From contig DAIDIX010000015.1 in the NCBI GenBank assembly GCA_027451645.1, forward strand, positions 1-14,181: a stretch of 14,181 nucleotides of DNA. Direction: 5' to 3'. A model generated the notes under the pieces. It was not told where the DNA came from, made no database searches, and saw nothing but the letters and a program-made list of their open reading frames with translations. Below are positions 6,653 through 12,825 of the stretch, piece by piece. The DNA is from Candidatus Dormiibacterota bacterium (lineage in GTDB: Bacteria > Chloroflexota > Dormibacteria > Aeolococcales > Aeolococcaceae). Each line of letters starts with the position of its first letter. Position 1 is the first letter of the stretch. A program made the translations under genes and the position numbers.

Positions 6653-7528
6653 ATGAAGAATCCACAGCTATCTCCCGACGGCAGGACCTTGGGGAGCTCT
6701 TCCCAGGGCAGCCGAATCGGGAAGCTGTGCTGGGCTGTACTGGTTTCTGACCGGTCACTCCTCGCGCTTCCCGTGATTGCCTTTGCAGCATACAGCCTGC
6801 TGGTTCTCAGCCTCATTGGCATCTTCATCCTGGCCCTTCGCCTGGGAAACACCAACCCAATTGCCATAATCATCACTATCCTCCTGTCTATAGGAGGGTA
6901 TTTTGGCATAACATTCATCACCACATTTACCAGCGCTGCACTTATTGGATCTGCAACACTACGCCTTACTCACAAGCCTGGAACTGCCTTTGATGGTCTC
7001 CGAATGGCGTGGGCGCACGTGGGAAAACTCTCTGTCTGGGCATTCATTCTTACTTCTGGTGGCGTGCTCTTCAGATGGTATCCAAGTACACGCAGTAGAT
7101 TTACAGAATGGCTCGGAGAACGGCTGCTCGGGATCGACTGGTCAGTCTCACTAACCTTCACCATTCCCATCCTGCTCTTTGAAGGGCATGGAATTCGCAC
7201 CTCCATCAACCGCTCCGCACGTGTCATCAGGGGCTGCTGGGGGGACAACCTGACCTCGGGCGTATCAGTAGGGAGCTCCCTGCTGTTGTTGGTAGTGTTC
7301 GGATTTGCAGTCTCGATTGTGCTTGCCGTACTTTCCCAGCCGCTCCCCGCAATTATTGCGGCACTCCTGACAATCGGAGCTGTAACCACCTGCAACACTG
7401 CACTCAATGGGATCTATCGTGCCGTGCTCTTCCAGTGCGCTACTCAGGGAACTGTGGCGACAGATCTCAACTTCACAGATGATGACATGGCTGTAGCCTT
7501 CCAGGCACCGCGTGACAACTTCCAGTGA
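6653..7528 (+). CDS. DUF6159 family multi-pass membrane protein, paralogue 1 (DUF2510 motif lost)
   Basis: This 291-residue polytopic membrane protein has about six hydrophobic segments (roughly 37-66, 70-103, 126-141, 165-178, 213-235 and 240-262). It shares with the gene 353 nt downstream the landmarks GKLCW, WAHVGKL/WSHAGKL, a R-A-I-WG block followed by GVSVG, and a closing FQCATQGTV/FQYATTGAV with D-DDMA-AF. These match the DUF6159 family as I know it; the function is unknown. The N-terminus starts MKNPQLSPDG, like the paralogue, but breaks off there. The tryptophan part of the DUF2510 motif and the Gln-rich linker are missing, a loss of about 40 residues. ATG 6653 is preferred over ATG 6647 because of its position relative to TATACT and agreement with the paralogue. 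Confidence 0.78.
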   Translation: MKNPQLSPDGRTLGSSSQGSRIGKLCWAVLVSDRSLLALPVIAFAAYSLLVLSLIGIFILALRLGNTNPIAIIITILLSIGGYFGITFITTFTSAALIGSATLRLTHKPGTAFDGLRMAWAHVGKLSVWAFILTSGGVLFRWYPSTRSRFTEWLGERLLGIDWSVSLTFTIPILLFEGHGIRTSINRSARVIRGCWGDNLTSGVSVGSSLLLLVVFGFAVSIVLAVLSQPLPAIIAALLTIGAVTTCNTALNGIYRAVLFQCATQGTVATDLNFTDDDMAVAFQAPRDNFQ

Positions 7529-7576
7529 TAGGAATATGCAGGACAGTCGCTTCCCTGGCGCAGCAGAATGAATGGA

Positions 7577-7593
7577 GGCTCATGCCATGAGCC
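7577..7593. terminator. Perfect 8-bp inverted repeat after DUF6159 paralogue 1
   Basis: GGCTCATG and CATGAGCC are perfectly complementary around a single central C. As RNA this folds as a short GC-rich hairpin. Its place downstream of a stop codon suggests termination or 3'-end protection, but no U-tract follows. Confidence 0.35.
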
Positions 7594-7844
7594 ACGTTCA
7601 CACACATGCATGCGCGAGCATGACTCCCGGAAAATCGGAGGCATATTGCCACTTCTCTCCCTGACCTTGCAGGTTTCACTGCGAATCTCGCCAGGCACGC
7701 TCCAGGGCCACAGTTAACAGTTTCCGGATCGTTTGCATTCTGGGAATTCCATACACACTCAGAACACACTCATCCCGAATGAACCTCGTATCCCTAGGGA
7801 CCAGTACTGAAACCGATCACGCGATATGACAATACTATGCCTGC

Positions 7845-7874
7845 CTGACACCCGCACAGCTGCACCCGTATACT
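7845..7874 (+). promoter_or_regulatory. Leaderless promoter of the second DUF6159 gene
   Basis: CTGACA (7845-7850, five of six consensus bases), an 18-nt spacer and TATACT (7869-7874, with the key A and T of the -10 box) form a good housekeeping-type promoter. The -10 box ends seven nucleotides before ATG 7882, leaving no room for a leader or ribosome binding site. Confidence 0.65.
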
Positions 7875-7881
7875 GTTGTCC

Positions 7882-8874
7882 ATGCAGAATCCACAGCTTT
7901 CTCCCGATGGCCAGTACTGGTGGGACGGCACAGCCTGGCAGCCAGTATCTTCCCTTCCTCCCCAGCAGGCATATGCACAGCAGCAGCCTGCCCAGCCTCT
8001 CCAGTATCAGCAGCAGGGCGCAGCATCTGTCCCTGTTGGTCCACAGATGGGAAGGTTTGCCCGTGGAAGGCGGATTGCAAAGCTGTGCTGGGAAGTACTG
8101 CAGTCAGACCGTTCCCTCCTCATGCTTCCCGTCCTTGCGTTCATCTCATTCATCATCATGGTTCTCGTCTTTGCGTTCCCGCTCGTTCTCTCGAGTCTTG
8201 TTGGCAGCGTGAATCCTGTTCTTGCATTCATCATTGTTGTAGCCATCTATATCGGCTCTGCGTTCATCAGTTCCTTCTTCGGTGCAGCAATGATCGGCGC
8301 TGCTACGCTCCGCCTGTCCGGACAGCAAGCAACCGCATCCGATGGGATGCGCATTGCATGGTCTCATGCAGGGAAACTTTTCATCTGGTCCATCATCGCA
8401 GCAACTGTCGGAGTTCTCATACGAAGCATCGAGGAACGCATGGGGATCGTTGGAAGGATTGTAGGCTTGGTGATTGGACTTGCCTGGGCGATCTCAACTA
8501 CCTTCATCATTCCTGTCCTTCTCTATGAGCAGTCCGGTGTTCTCACCTCGTTCAAGCGATCCGCAATCATCATCAAGCAGCGTTGGGGTGAGAGCCTCGC
8601 AGCAGGAGTCTCCATTGGATTCACCCTGTTTCTCTGGACACTCCTTGGCATTGCCGTTTCCGTTGCACTCTTTTTCGTATTTCCACTGCTTGGCATTGCA
8701 GTGGCACTGCTTACTCTGGGAGCAGCCACCATCTTCAGCTCTGCACTGGGTGGCATCTATCGCGCAGCACTCTTCCAGTACGCAACTACTGGTGCAGTAC
8801 CCACCCATCTTGGATTCACTGCAGATGACATGGCAGCTGCATTCCGGCAGAAGCGTCGCTTCTTCACGAGGTAG
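7882..8874 (+). CDS. DUF6159 family membrane protein with N-terminal DUF2510 motif, paralogue 2
   Basis: This 330-residue protein is a fusion of two parts. Residues 4-20 read PQLSPDGQYWWDGTAWQPV, the DUF2510 pattern (SPDG, WWDG, W). It is followed by a Gln/Pro-rich linker to about residue 55. From about 60 to the end lies a DUF6159 membrane domain with about six hydrophobic segments and the landmarks RIAKLCWEVLQSDRSLL, WSHAGKL, R-A-II-WGESL-AGVSIG and FQYATTGAV. DUF2510 is a short domain common in actinobacterial membrane proteins; its role is unknown. ATG 7882 is used. An in-frame TTG two codons earlier is possible but lies upstream of the predicted transcription start. This copy looks intact and is likely the functional reference of the pair. 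Confidence 0.82.
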   Translation: MQNPQLSPDGQYWWDGTAWQPVSSLPPQQAYAQQQPAQPLQYQQQGAASVPVGPQMGRFARGRRIAKLCWEVLQSDRSLLMLPVLAFISFIIMVLVFAFPLVLSSLVGSVNPVLAFIIVVAIYIGSAFISSFFGAAMIGAATLRLSGQQATASDGMRIAWSHAGKLFIWSIIAATVGVLIRSIEERMGIVGRIVGLVIGLAWAISTTFIIPVLLYEQSGVLTSFKRSAIIIKQRWGESLAAGVSIGFTLFLWTLLGIAVSVALFFVFPLLGIAVALLTLGAATIFSSALGGIYRAALFQYATTGAVPTHLGFTADDMAAAFRQKRRFFTR

Positions 8875-8945
8875 AGTCAGTACGGCACTGAGCGTTCAGG
8901 GCATGCAAGAATGGATGCAGGGCAAAGCATCTGGGGCCTAGCATT

Positions 8946-9869
8946 ATGCACGAACACACTACTGGACATACGCATGGGTTCGACCATGATGCACCACGCG
9001 ATCGCACATACCTTCTTGCTGCACTGCTTCTGATCCTTGCCTTCATGTGCGGAGAATTCATTGCAGGTCTTGCTGTCCATGCGCTCGTTCTTATTGCAGA
9101 TGCAGGCCACATGCTCACTGATGCTGCAGCGCTTGGCATTGCAGCTTTCGCTCTCCAGCTCGCAGGAAAGCCTGCTACCCCAACACTTACCTACGGCTAC
9201 AAGCGCATGGAAATCCTTTCTGCAGCCATCAACGGTGTCTCTCTTCTCATCGTGTCAGTCCTCATAGCCGTAGAAGCTGCACAGCGGCTCATCGCACCTC
9301 AGCAGGTCAATGGAAGGATCGTCGTCATTGTTGCTGTAGCAGGAGTGGCAGTAAATTGTGCAGTGGTTCTTCTCCTCCGCCGCGCAAATCGGGAGAGTCT
9401 CAATATCGCAGGTGCCCTCTCCCACATCCTCACTGACCTCTGGGCATTCCTTGCAGCAGCATGCGCAGGAGTGCTCATCATGCTCACCCACATCATGATG
9501 CTCGATCCCATCGCTTCTCTTGTCGTTGTCCTGCTCATGGCACGGGCCTCATGGGAACTTCTCAGGGACTCGGGAAAGATACTACTTGAAGGGACTCCAT
9601 CACGCATCAATCTTGCTGAGGTGAAACACCATCTTCTCTCCGAGGATCATGTCCAGGATGTCCATGATCTTCATGCATGGGTTGTCACATCAGATCTCCC
9701 AGCCCTCTCAGCCCACATAGTCATAGATGATTCCTGCTTTTCCGATGGGCATGCTCCCGAAATTCTCTCTGCCCTTTCCAGCTGCCTTGCGGGACACTTT
9801 GACCTCGTGCACTCGACATTCCAGCTTGAGACTGCTGCCCAGGCACGAGATGAGCATCCCGTGCACTGA
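8946..9869 (+). CDS. Cation diffusion facilitator (CDF) family Zn/Cd efflux transporter
   Basis: This 307-residue inner-membrane antiporter of the CzcD/ZitB group exports divalent metal in exchange for protons. It has a His-rich cytosolic N-terminus (HEHTTGHTHGFDHD) and six membrane helices. The metal site shows HxxxD in TM2 (HMLTD, H55/D59) and HxxxD in TM5 (HILTD, H160/D164), the pattern of zinc- and cadmium-type members. TYGYKRMEIL (82-91) and LDPIAS (186-191) are further family marks. The C-terminal cytosolic ferredoxin-like domain includes VQDVHDLHAWVVTSDLPALS (about 236-255). The length is normal. The start ATG 8946 fits the family's N-terminus; only a weak GGGG lies 9 nt upstream. No metal-sensing regulator gene is adjacent in the window. 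Confidence 0.93.
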   Translation: MHEHTTGHTHGFDHDAPRDRTYLLAALLLILAFMCGEFIAGLAVHALVLIADAGHMLTDAAALGIAAFALQLAGKPATPTLTYGYKRMEILSAAINGVSLLIVSVLIAVEAAQRLIAPQQVNGRIVVIVAVAGVAVNCAVVLLLRRANRESLNIAGALSHILTDLWAFLAAACAGVLIMLTHIMMLDPIASLVVVLLMARASWELLRDSGKILLEGTPSRINLAEVKHHLLSEDHVQDVHDLHAWVVTSDLPALSAHIVIDDSCFSDGHAPEILSALSSCLAGHFDLVHSTFQLETAAQARDEHPVH

Positions 9870-9896
9870 AGAATCGCATCGCATATGCAGAAGAAC

Positions 9897-9960
9897 GGAC
9901 ACGGTATGGTGGAAATACCGTGCCCGCTCTGCATGGACAGGGATGGGCTATCTCTGTCCA
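9897..9960. terminator. Two hairpins between convergent genes, probable bidirectional terminator
   Basis: The CDF gene (plus) and the secreted-protein gene (minus) converge here. Hairpin one is CACGGTAT (9900-9907) with ATACCGTG (9915-9922) around loop GGTGGAA, extended past one mismatch by GG/CC. Hairpin two is TGGACAGGGAT (9934-9944) with ATCTCTGTCCA (9950-9960), 11 bp including one G-T pair, around loop GGGCT. Neither has a real T-run, but their place in the convergent gap supports termination. Confidence 0.6.
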
Positions 9961-9969
9961 CCTCACTGA

Positions 9970-10386
9970 TCAGTTGTCACCCCCCGAAGAGGAAGAACCA
10001 TCAGTCGAGGATGATGCTGAACTGTCGCCAGATTGTGATCCATCGCCTGCTGCACTTGACGAATCTGTGCTTGACGTTGATGCTTCGCCTTCCTTGGGCT
10101 GGGTCGCTTCCTTGGGCTGTGCCGTCTCAGGAGCATGGGATGGAGCTGGTGTTGCTACGGGAATGATCGAAACGGTTGGCTGGGGTGTTGGAAGCGGCGT
10201 TGGGGCTGCAGTCGCACTCGGTGCTGGAGTCGACGTTGCGGGTGCAGCTGTCGACTGGGGTGCAGAGGACGATGACAGCGATAATGGGACCTGCTGCAGG
10301 CCAGCATGCACAGCCACAGCTCCCAATGCCACTCCCGCCATCATGATGAGCATGGTCTGGATCTTTGCGAACAGCAGATGCTTCAT
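9970..10386 (-). CDS. Secreted low-complexity Ser/Thr/Pro-rich protein
   Basis: This 138-residue protein has no recognisable family. Residues 1-28 form a signal peptide: KHLLFAKIQ, a hydrophobic core, then AVHA before GL as a cleavage site. If uncleaved it would be a membrane anchor. The rest is disordered: a Pro/Ala/Thr-rich stretch (about 42-88), a short six-residue tandem repeat (QPKEAT, QPKEGE; 18-nt repeat near 10089-10119), and an acidic Ser/Asp/Gly tail ending GSSSSGGDN. The start ATG 10386 has AGGAG 7 nt upstream. It diverges from the ECF sigma gene, whose membrane partner carries a similar Ser/Asp/Gly tail, so it may belong to the same regulatory unit. The opposite strand also has a long open frame, but it lacks a signal peptide and ribosome binding site. 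Confidence 0.7.
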   Translation of the reverse strand: MKHLLFAKIQTMLIMMAGVALGAVAVHAGLQQVPLSLSSSSAPQSTAAPATSTPAPSATAAPTPLPTPQPTVSIIPVATPAPSHAPETAQPKEATQPKEGEASTSSTDSSSAAGDGSQSGDSSASSSTDGSSSSGGDN

Positions 10387-10460
10387 AGGAGAACTCCTCG
10401 TATTCGTGGTGGGGTACCACAGTCTTCATTCTGCCAACACCCGTAAGTCGCAGCAGTCGA

Positions 10461-10508
10461 GGAAAAGGATACGGTCGACCTTTCTCCATCAAGACCGTAT
10501 CGTTTTCC
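10461..10508. promoter_or_regulatory. 16-bp inverted-repeat operator candidate between divergent genes
   Basis: GGAAAAGGATACGGTC (10461-10476) and GACCGTATCGTTTTCC (10493-10508) are reverse complements at 15 of 16 positions, with a 16-nt spacer. The arms repeat every 32 bp, about three helical turns, so a dimeric or paired regulator would meet both on one face. The right arm spans about -41 to -26 relative to the predicted sigma start, covering the -35 region. It could be a repressor or activator site, or an unusual ECF promoter pair (the arms begin GGAA); I see no clear matching ECF -10 element. Confidence 0.62.
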
Positions 10509-10521
10509 CGTCTTCGTCCGA

Positions 10522-10533
10522 CATACTGGTGTG
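10522..10533 (+). promoter_or_regulatory. Candidate leaderless -10 element of the ECF sigma gene
   Basis: CATACT (10522-10527) is followed by six nucleotides and then ATG 10534, almost the same geometry as the TATACT boxes of the DUF6159 genes. No Shine-Dalgarno sequence is present and the -35 region is poor (around 10499-10504), which is consistent with dependence on a regulator at the overlapping inverted repeat. Confidence 0.5.
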
Positions 10534-11109
10534 ATGAGTCTTGTTGATCGGCTCTCTCCGTCCCAGTCCGACGACTTCACCCTTGCTGTCCAGGAAGCAA
10601 AGAGGGGTGAGTCGAGCGGATGGAACGTACTCTTCGATCATATGTACGGCATCCTTATGAAATACACGCTCTCCCACATCGATGACCAGCATGCTGCAGA
10701 AGACATCGTTCAGGAAGTGTTCGTGAGTGCTTCGAAATCAATCAATTCCCTTCGAGGCACATCAAGACCCGTTGTGGAATCGTGGTTTCTTTCCATTGCG
10801 AAGTTTCGGATCCGTGATGCATTCCGCAGGCCACAGCCTCCTCAGGAGCTCCCGGAGGATGTCGCATCATCCGATGATCCTGCCAGTGCAGCAGCAGAGA
10901 ATCTTCTTGCGTCTGACATCAGAGAGGCGCTCGCACTCCTCCCCGAGCGGCAGCGGGATGTTCTCATACGACGGTTCATCCTTGATCAGTCCATCGAGGA
11001 TGTAGCACATGGAATGCATCGACCAAAGACAGCCATAAAGGCCCTGCAGCACCGGGCCATGCAAACACTTTCACGTGAACTTGAACATATACGGGAAGAA
11101 TCGCTGTGA
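10534..11109 (+). CDS. RNA polymerase sigma factor, ECF (sigma-70 family group 4)
   Basis: This 191-residue ECF sigma factor directs RNA polymerase to a small set of promoters. Region 2 (about 14-98) shows LFDHMYGILMKYTL, then AAEDIVQEVFVSASKSI and the DNA-melting part WFLSIAKFRIRDAFRR. After a Pro/Glu/Asp-rich linker, region 4 (about 127-182) shows ALLPERQRDVLIRRF and a helix-turn-helix with SIEDVAHGMHRPKTAIKALQHRA, which reads the -35 element. There is no additional C-terminal domain. I used ATG 10534; a GTG directly before it is possible but lies upstream of the predicted transcription start. The stop overlaps the next gene as GTGA, the classical coupling of an ECF factor and its anti-sigma factor. 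Confidence 0.92.
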   Translation: MSLVDRLSPSQSDDFTLAVQEAKRGESSGWNVLFDHMYGILMKYTLSHIDDQHAAEDIVQEVFVSASKSINSLRGTSRPVVESWFLSIAKFRIRDAFRRPQPPQELPEDVASSDDPASAAAENLLASDIREALALLPERQRDVLIRRFILDQSIEDVAHGMHRPKTAIKALQHRAMQTLSRELEHIREESL

Positions 11110-11690
11110 CTGCGCAAGAACCACATCTCCACGACAGCCTTGAAGCTCTGAAATCCGACGTATCTGCCCGGATACGGAGTGGCCCACAGGAACGTGCCCG
11201 AAGGGCGATGCATGCCTCAGTTGCTGCACATGTGGTCATTGAGCCTTCACATCTCCTTCGGCGGCTTGCAACAGTTGCTGCATCCGCCATCCTTGCACTC
11301 ATCGTTGCAGGTGCAGTGATTGCACATCACACAGCCTCCCCACAGCTCTCCAACACGCAGCTTGCTAGCCAGTACCTCCACTCCGCTGAGACGTACATCC
11401 ACTCAGCGCAGTCCTCTTCCAATCCCGGGCCGCTTCTGGCCCGTGCACATGATGCACTTGCGAAGGCCAAACCGCTTCTCCCCGCAAACCACTCAGATCC
11501 CCTGTGGAAGGCATGGAATACGGACACCAAAGAGGTGGAACATGAGCAGGGCTCAACCACACCAGCAGGAGACAGCCCCTCACATTCCCCAGAGCAGAGT
11601 GACACCACCTCACCCACGTCACAGGAGACTGGACCGAGCAGCTCCACTGGGTCAGATGACAGCAGCTCTGGCGCTGGACATGACTCCTGA
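11106..11690 (+). CDS. Single-pass membrane protein, probable anti-sigma factor of the adjacent ECF sigma
   Basis: This 194-residue protein starts at GTG 11106 and overlaps the sigma stop (GTGA). It has a cytosolic helical N-terminus (about 1-50, with LHDSLEALKSDVSARI and ARRAMHASVAAHV), one membrane segment (about 54-74) and an outside domain. The outside domain begins with a helical stretch (about 84-145, LASQYLHSAETYIHSA and ARAHDALAKAKPLL) and ends in a disordered Ser/Thr/Asp/Gly tail with GSDDSSSGAGHDS. The zinc-binding HxxxCxxC motif of classical ZAS anti-sigma factors is absent and there are no cysteines, so the role rests on topology and gene position. The stretch after the membrane recalls DUF5667-like regions in similar proteins, a loose impression. 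It might also be a sigma-coupled sensor that is not inhibitory. Confidence 0.7.
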   Translation: MTAQEPHLHDSLEALKSDVSARIRSGPQERARRAMHASVAAHVVIEPSHLLRRLATVAASAILALIVAGAVIAHHTASPQLSNTQLASQYLHSAETYIHSAQSSSNPGPLLARAHDALAKAKPLLPANHSDPLWKAWNTDTKEVEHEQGSTTPAGDSPSHSPEQSDTTSPTSQETGPSSSTGSDDSSSGAGHDS

Positions 11691-11736
11691 GCATTCTCCT
11701 CGCACGGCTTGACCAGTACAGCTCAACGCAACACTG

Positions 11737-12627
11737 CTACGCGACAAGTCCGTCATGCTGCTGGGCAGCAACGCCTCGTGCCTTGAGTCCCATGCGAATC
11801 CGCTCACCTGCCCATTTGAGGAGCTTCGGCGTTGCCTTCATGACAAACTCCTGACCGCGCCCTACTGACTGGAGCTCAAGCGAGCCATCTGGAAGAGTCG
11901 TCCATCTCCGAGGATCCGTGTGAAATGACAAGCCACCGTGCTGAGCAATGTCCGCAAATTCACGTGGGAGATGCCAGACCGATGCAGTACGGCCCGGAGC
12001 AGTGAGCACAAGACGCGGATCATAGGAAAATCGTCCGGCGCCTGGTTCGTGCGCATTGAGTCTGCGGTGCTGGGAAGCGATATACAGCGTATTCTTCGGA
12101 CGCTGCCAGTCCTCAACGTGGGGGTGTTTCGCATAGGAGCTCAGGAACAGTGCATCCCCAGGAGATGCAATCCGGTGCATCTCCCCAACTTCAAGGTACC
12201 CCCAGATGACATGTTCTGGTTTCGACCCAGGAACCCACTGCAGCTTCCCGTTCACCCACTCGGTCTTTCGGAACAGTCCGAAGAAGAGAAAGAGATCCCC
12301 CACAGTCACACCCTGCTGCTCAAGGTGCCCCTGGGCAGATCCTGCCTGACCCAGGATTGGCCGCCAGCCCTCAGTTCGGGGCCGGGAAGCAGGGTCGACA
12401 TCAGGATCAAGATGGGCTCGAGTGGGTGGTATGGGGATGTTGAGCTGGCGCATGATCTCCCCATACGTCATTCCATTGGGAGCAAGAATCTCGTCGTAGT
12501 CAACTGTCACACGGGACCCGACAGTCTCCGGTATGGGGAGTGACAGAAGAGTGCCATCTGGAAGAATGGGACTTGGTCCACCTCCAGATGCACTGTCAAA
12601 GCCCTTCCTGCTCAGGATGATGTGCAT
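11737..12627 (-). CDS. Nmad3 family (nucleotide modification associated domain 3) protein
   Basis: This 296-residue cytosolic protein matches Nmad3, a family predicted by comparative genomics of phage and bacterial DNA-modification systems; its biochemical activity is not established. The signature opening is IILSRKGFDSASGG-PSPILPDGT (about 3-26). It is followed by HLDPD (72-76), W-PILGQAGSAQGHL (88-102), GVTVGDLFLFFGLFR (106-120) and HVIWGYLEVGEM (139-150). The length and order fit the family. ATG 12627 is chosen because it gives the conserved N-terminus and has a G-rich site, AAGGGGGG, 2 nt before it. No methyltransferase, kinase or other Nmad gene lies nearby, so it looks like an isolated copy, convergent with the anti-sigma gene 46 nt away. 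Confidence 0.82.
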   Translation of the reverse strand: MHIILSRKGFDSASGGGPSPILPDGTLLSLPIPETVGSRVTVDYDEILAPNGMTYGEIMRQLNIPIPPTRAHLDPDVDPASRPRTEGWRPILGQAGSAQGHLEQQGVTVGDLFLFFGLFRKTEWVNGKLQWVPGSKPEHVIWGYLEVGEMHRIASPGDALFLSSYAKHPHVEDWQRPKNTLYIASQHRRLNAHEPGAGRFSYDPRLVLTAPGRTASVWHLPREFADIAQHGGLSFHTDPRRWTTLPDGSLELQSVGRGQEFVMKATPKLLKWAGERIRMGLKARGVAAQQHDGLVA

Positions 12628-12652
12628 GTCCCCCCTTTACTGCCCTCTCACC

Positions 12653-12682
12653 ATGCTACGAATTTCCTGTGAGCCTTGTCAC
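12653..12682 (-). promoter_or_regulatory. Candidate promoter of the Nmad3 gene
   Basis: On the minus strand, GTGACA (12682-12677, five of six) and TAGCAT (12658-12653, four of six) are separated by 18 nt. Transcription from about 12646 gives a short leader with the G-rich ribosome binding site. Visual match only. Confidence 0.45.
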
Positions 12683-12753
12683 GCTGTGAGGGAATTCTGG
12701 TCGTTTCGGGTCGTGAAGGCGCAATGCGACCTTGAGACCAACACCCTGAGGGA

Positions 12754-12793
12754 GCTGGTACAGGGACTGTTGGAGGGGAATGCCTGTACCAGC
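12754..12793. terminator. Perfect 11-bp stem-loop after the surface-protein gene
   Basis: GCTGGTACAGG (12754-12764) pairs perfectly with CCTGTACCAGC (12783-12793) around an 18-nt loop. It begins 33 nt past the stop of the minus-strand surface-protein gene and lies before the Nmad3 promoter, the place for a terminator. No U-tract follows on the minus strand. Confidence 0.55.
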
Positions 12794-12825
12794 AGCCGTC
12801 AGGTTCACCTGAACTGCAGTTGGGG

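Larger units (their letters stand above)
7529..7881. other. 353-nt intergenic region between the two DUF6159 genes
   Basis: No gene is supported here on either strand. It contains a perfect hairpin, GGCTCATG-C-CATGAGCC (7577-7593), 49 nt after the upstream stop. No T-run follows, so a terminator role is uncertain. There is also a perfect 10-bp palindrome, TCCCTAGGGA (7791-7800), of unknown meaning, about 50 nt upstream of the next -35 box. The region ends in the promoter of the second paralogue. I find nothing else I can name. Confidence 0.6.

Noticed and set aside
10387..10398. AGGAG-TT-CTCCT palindrome at the ribosome binding site of the secreted-protein gene
   Set aside because: Five pairs with a 2-nt centre cannot close as a stable RNA hairpin; likely just a strong ribosome binding site by coincidence next to CTCCT.
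9920..10534. Plus-strand open frame of 204 codons
   Set aside because: It mirrors the low-complexity secreted-protein gene. The minus strand has a signal peptide and AGGAG site; the plus frame has neither and runs through the hairpins and the operator repeat.
11938..12543. Plus-strand open frame of 201 codons
   Set aside because: Antisense to the Nmad3 gene, which carries conserved motifs over its full length.
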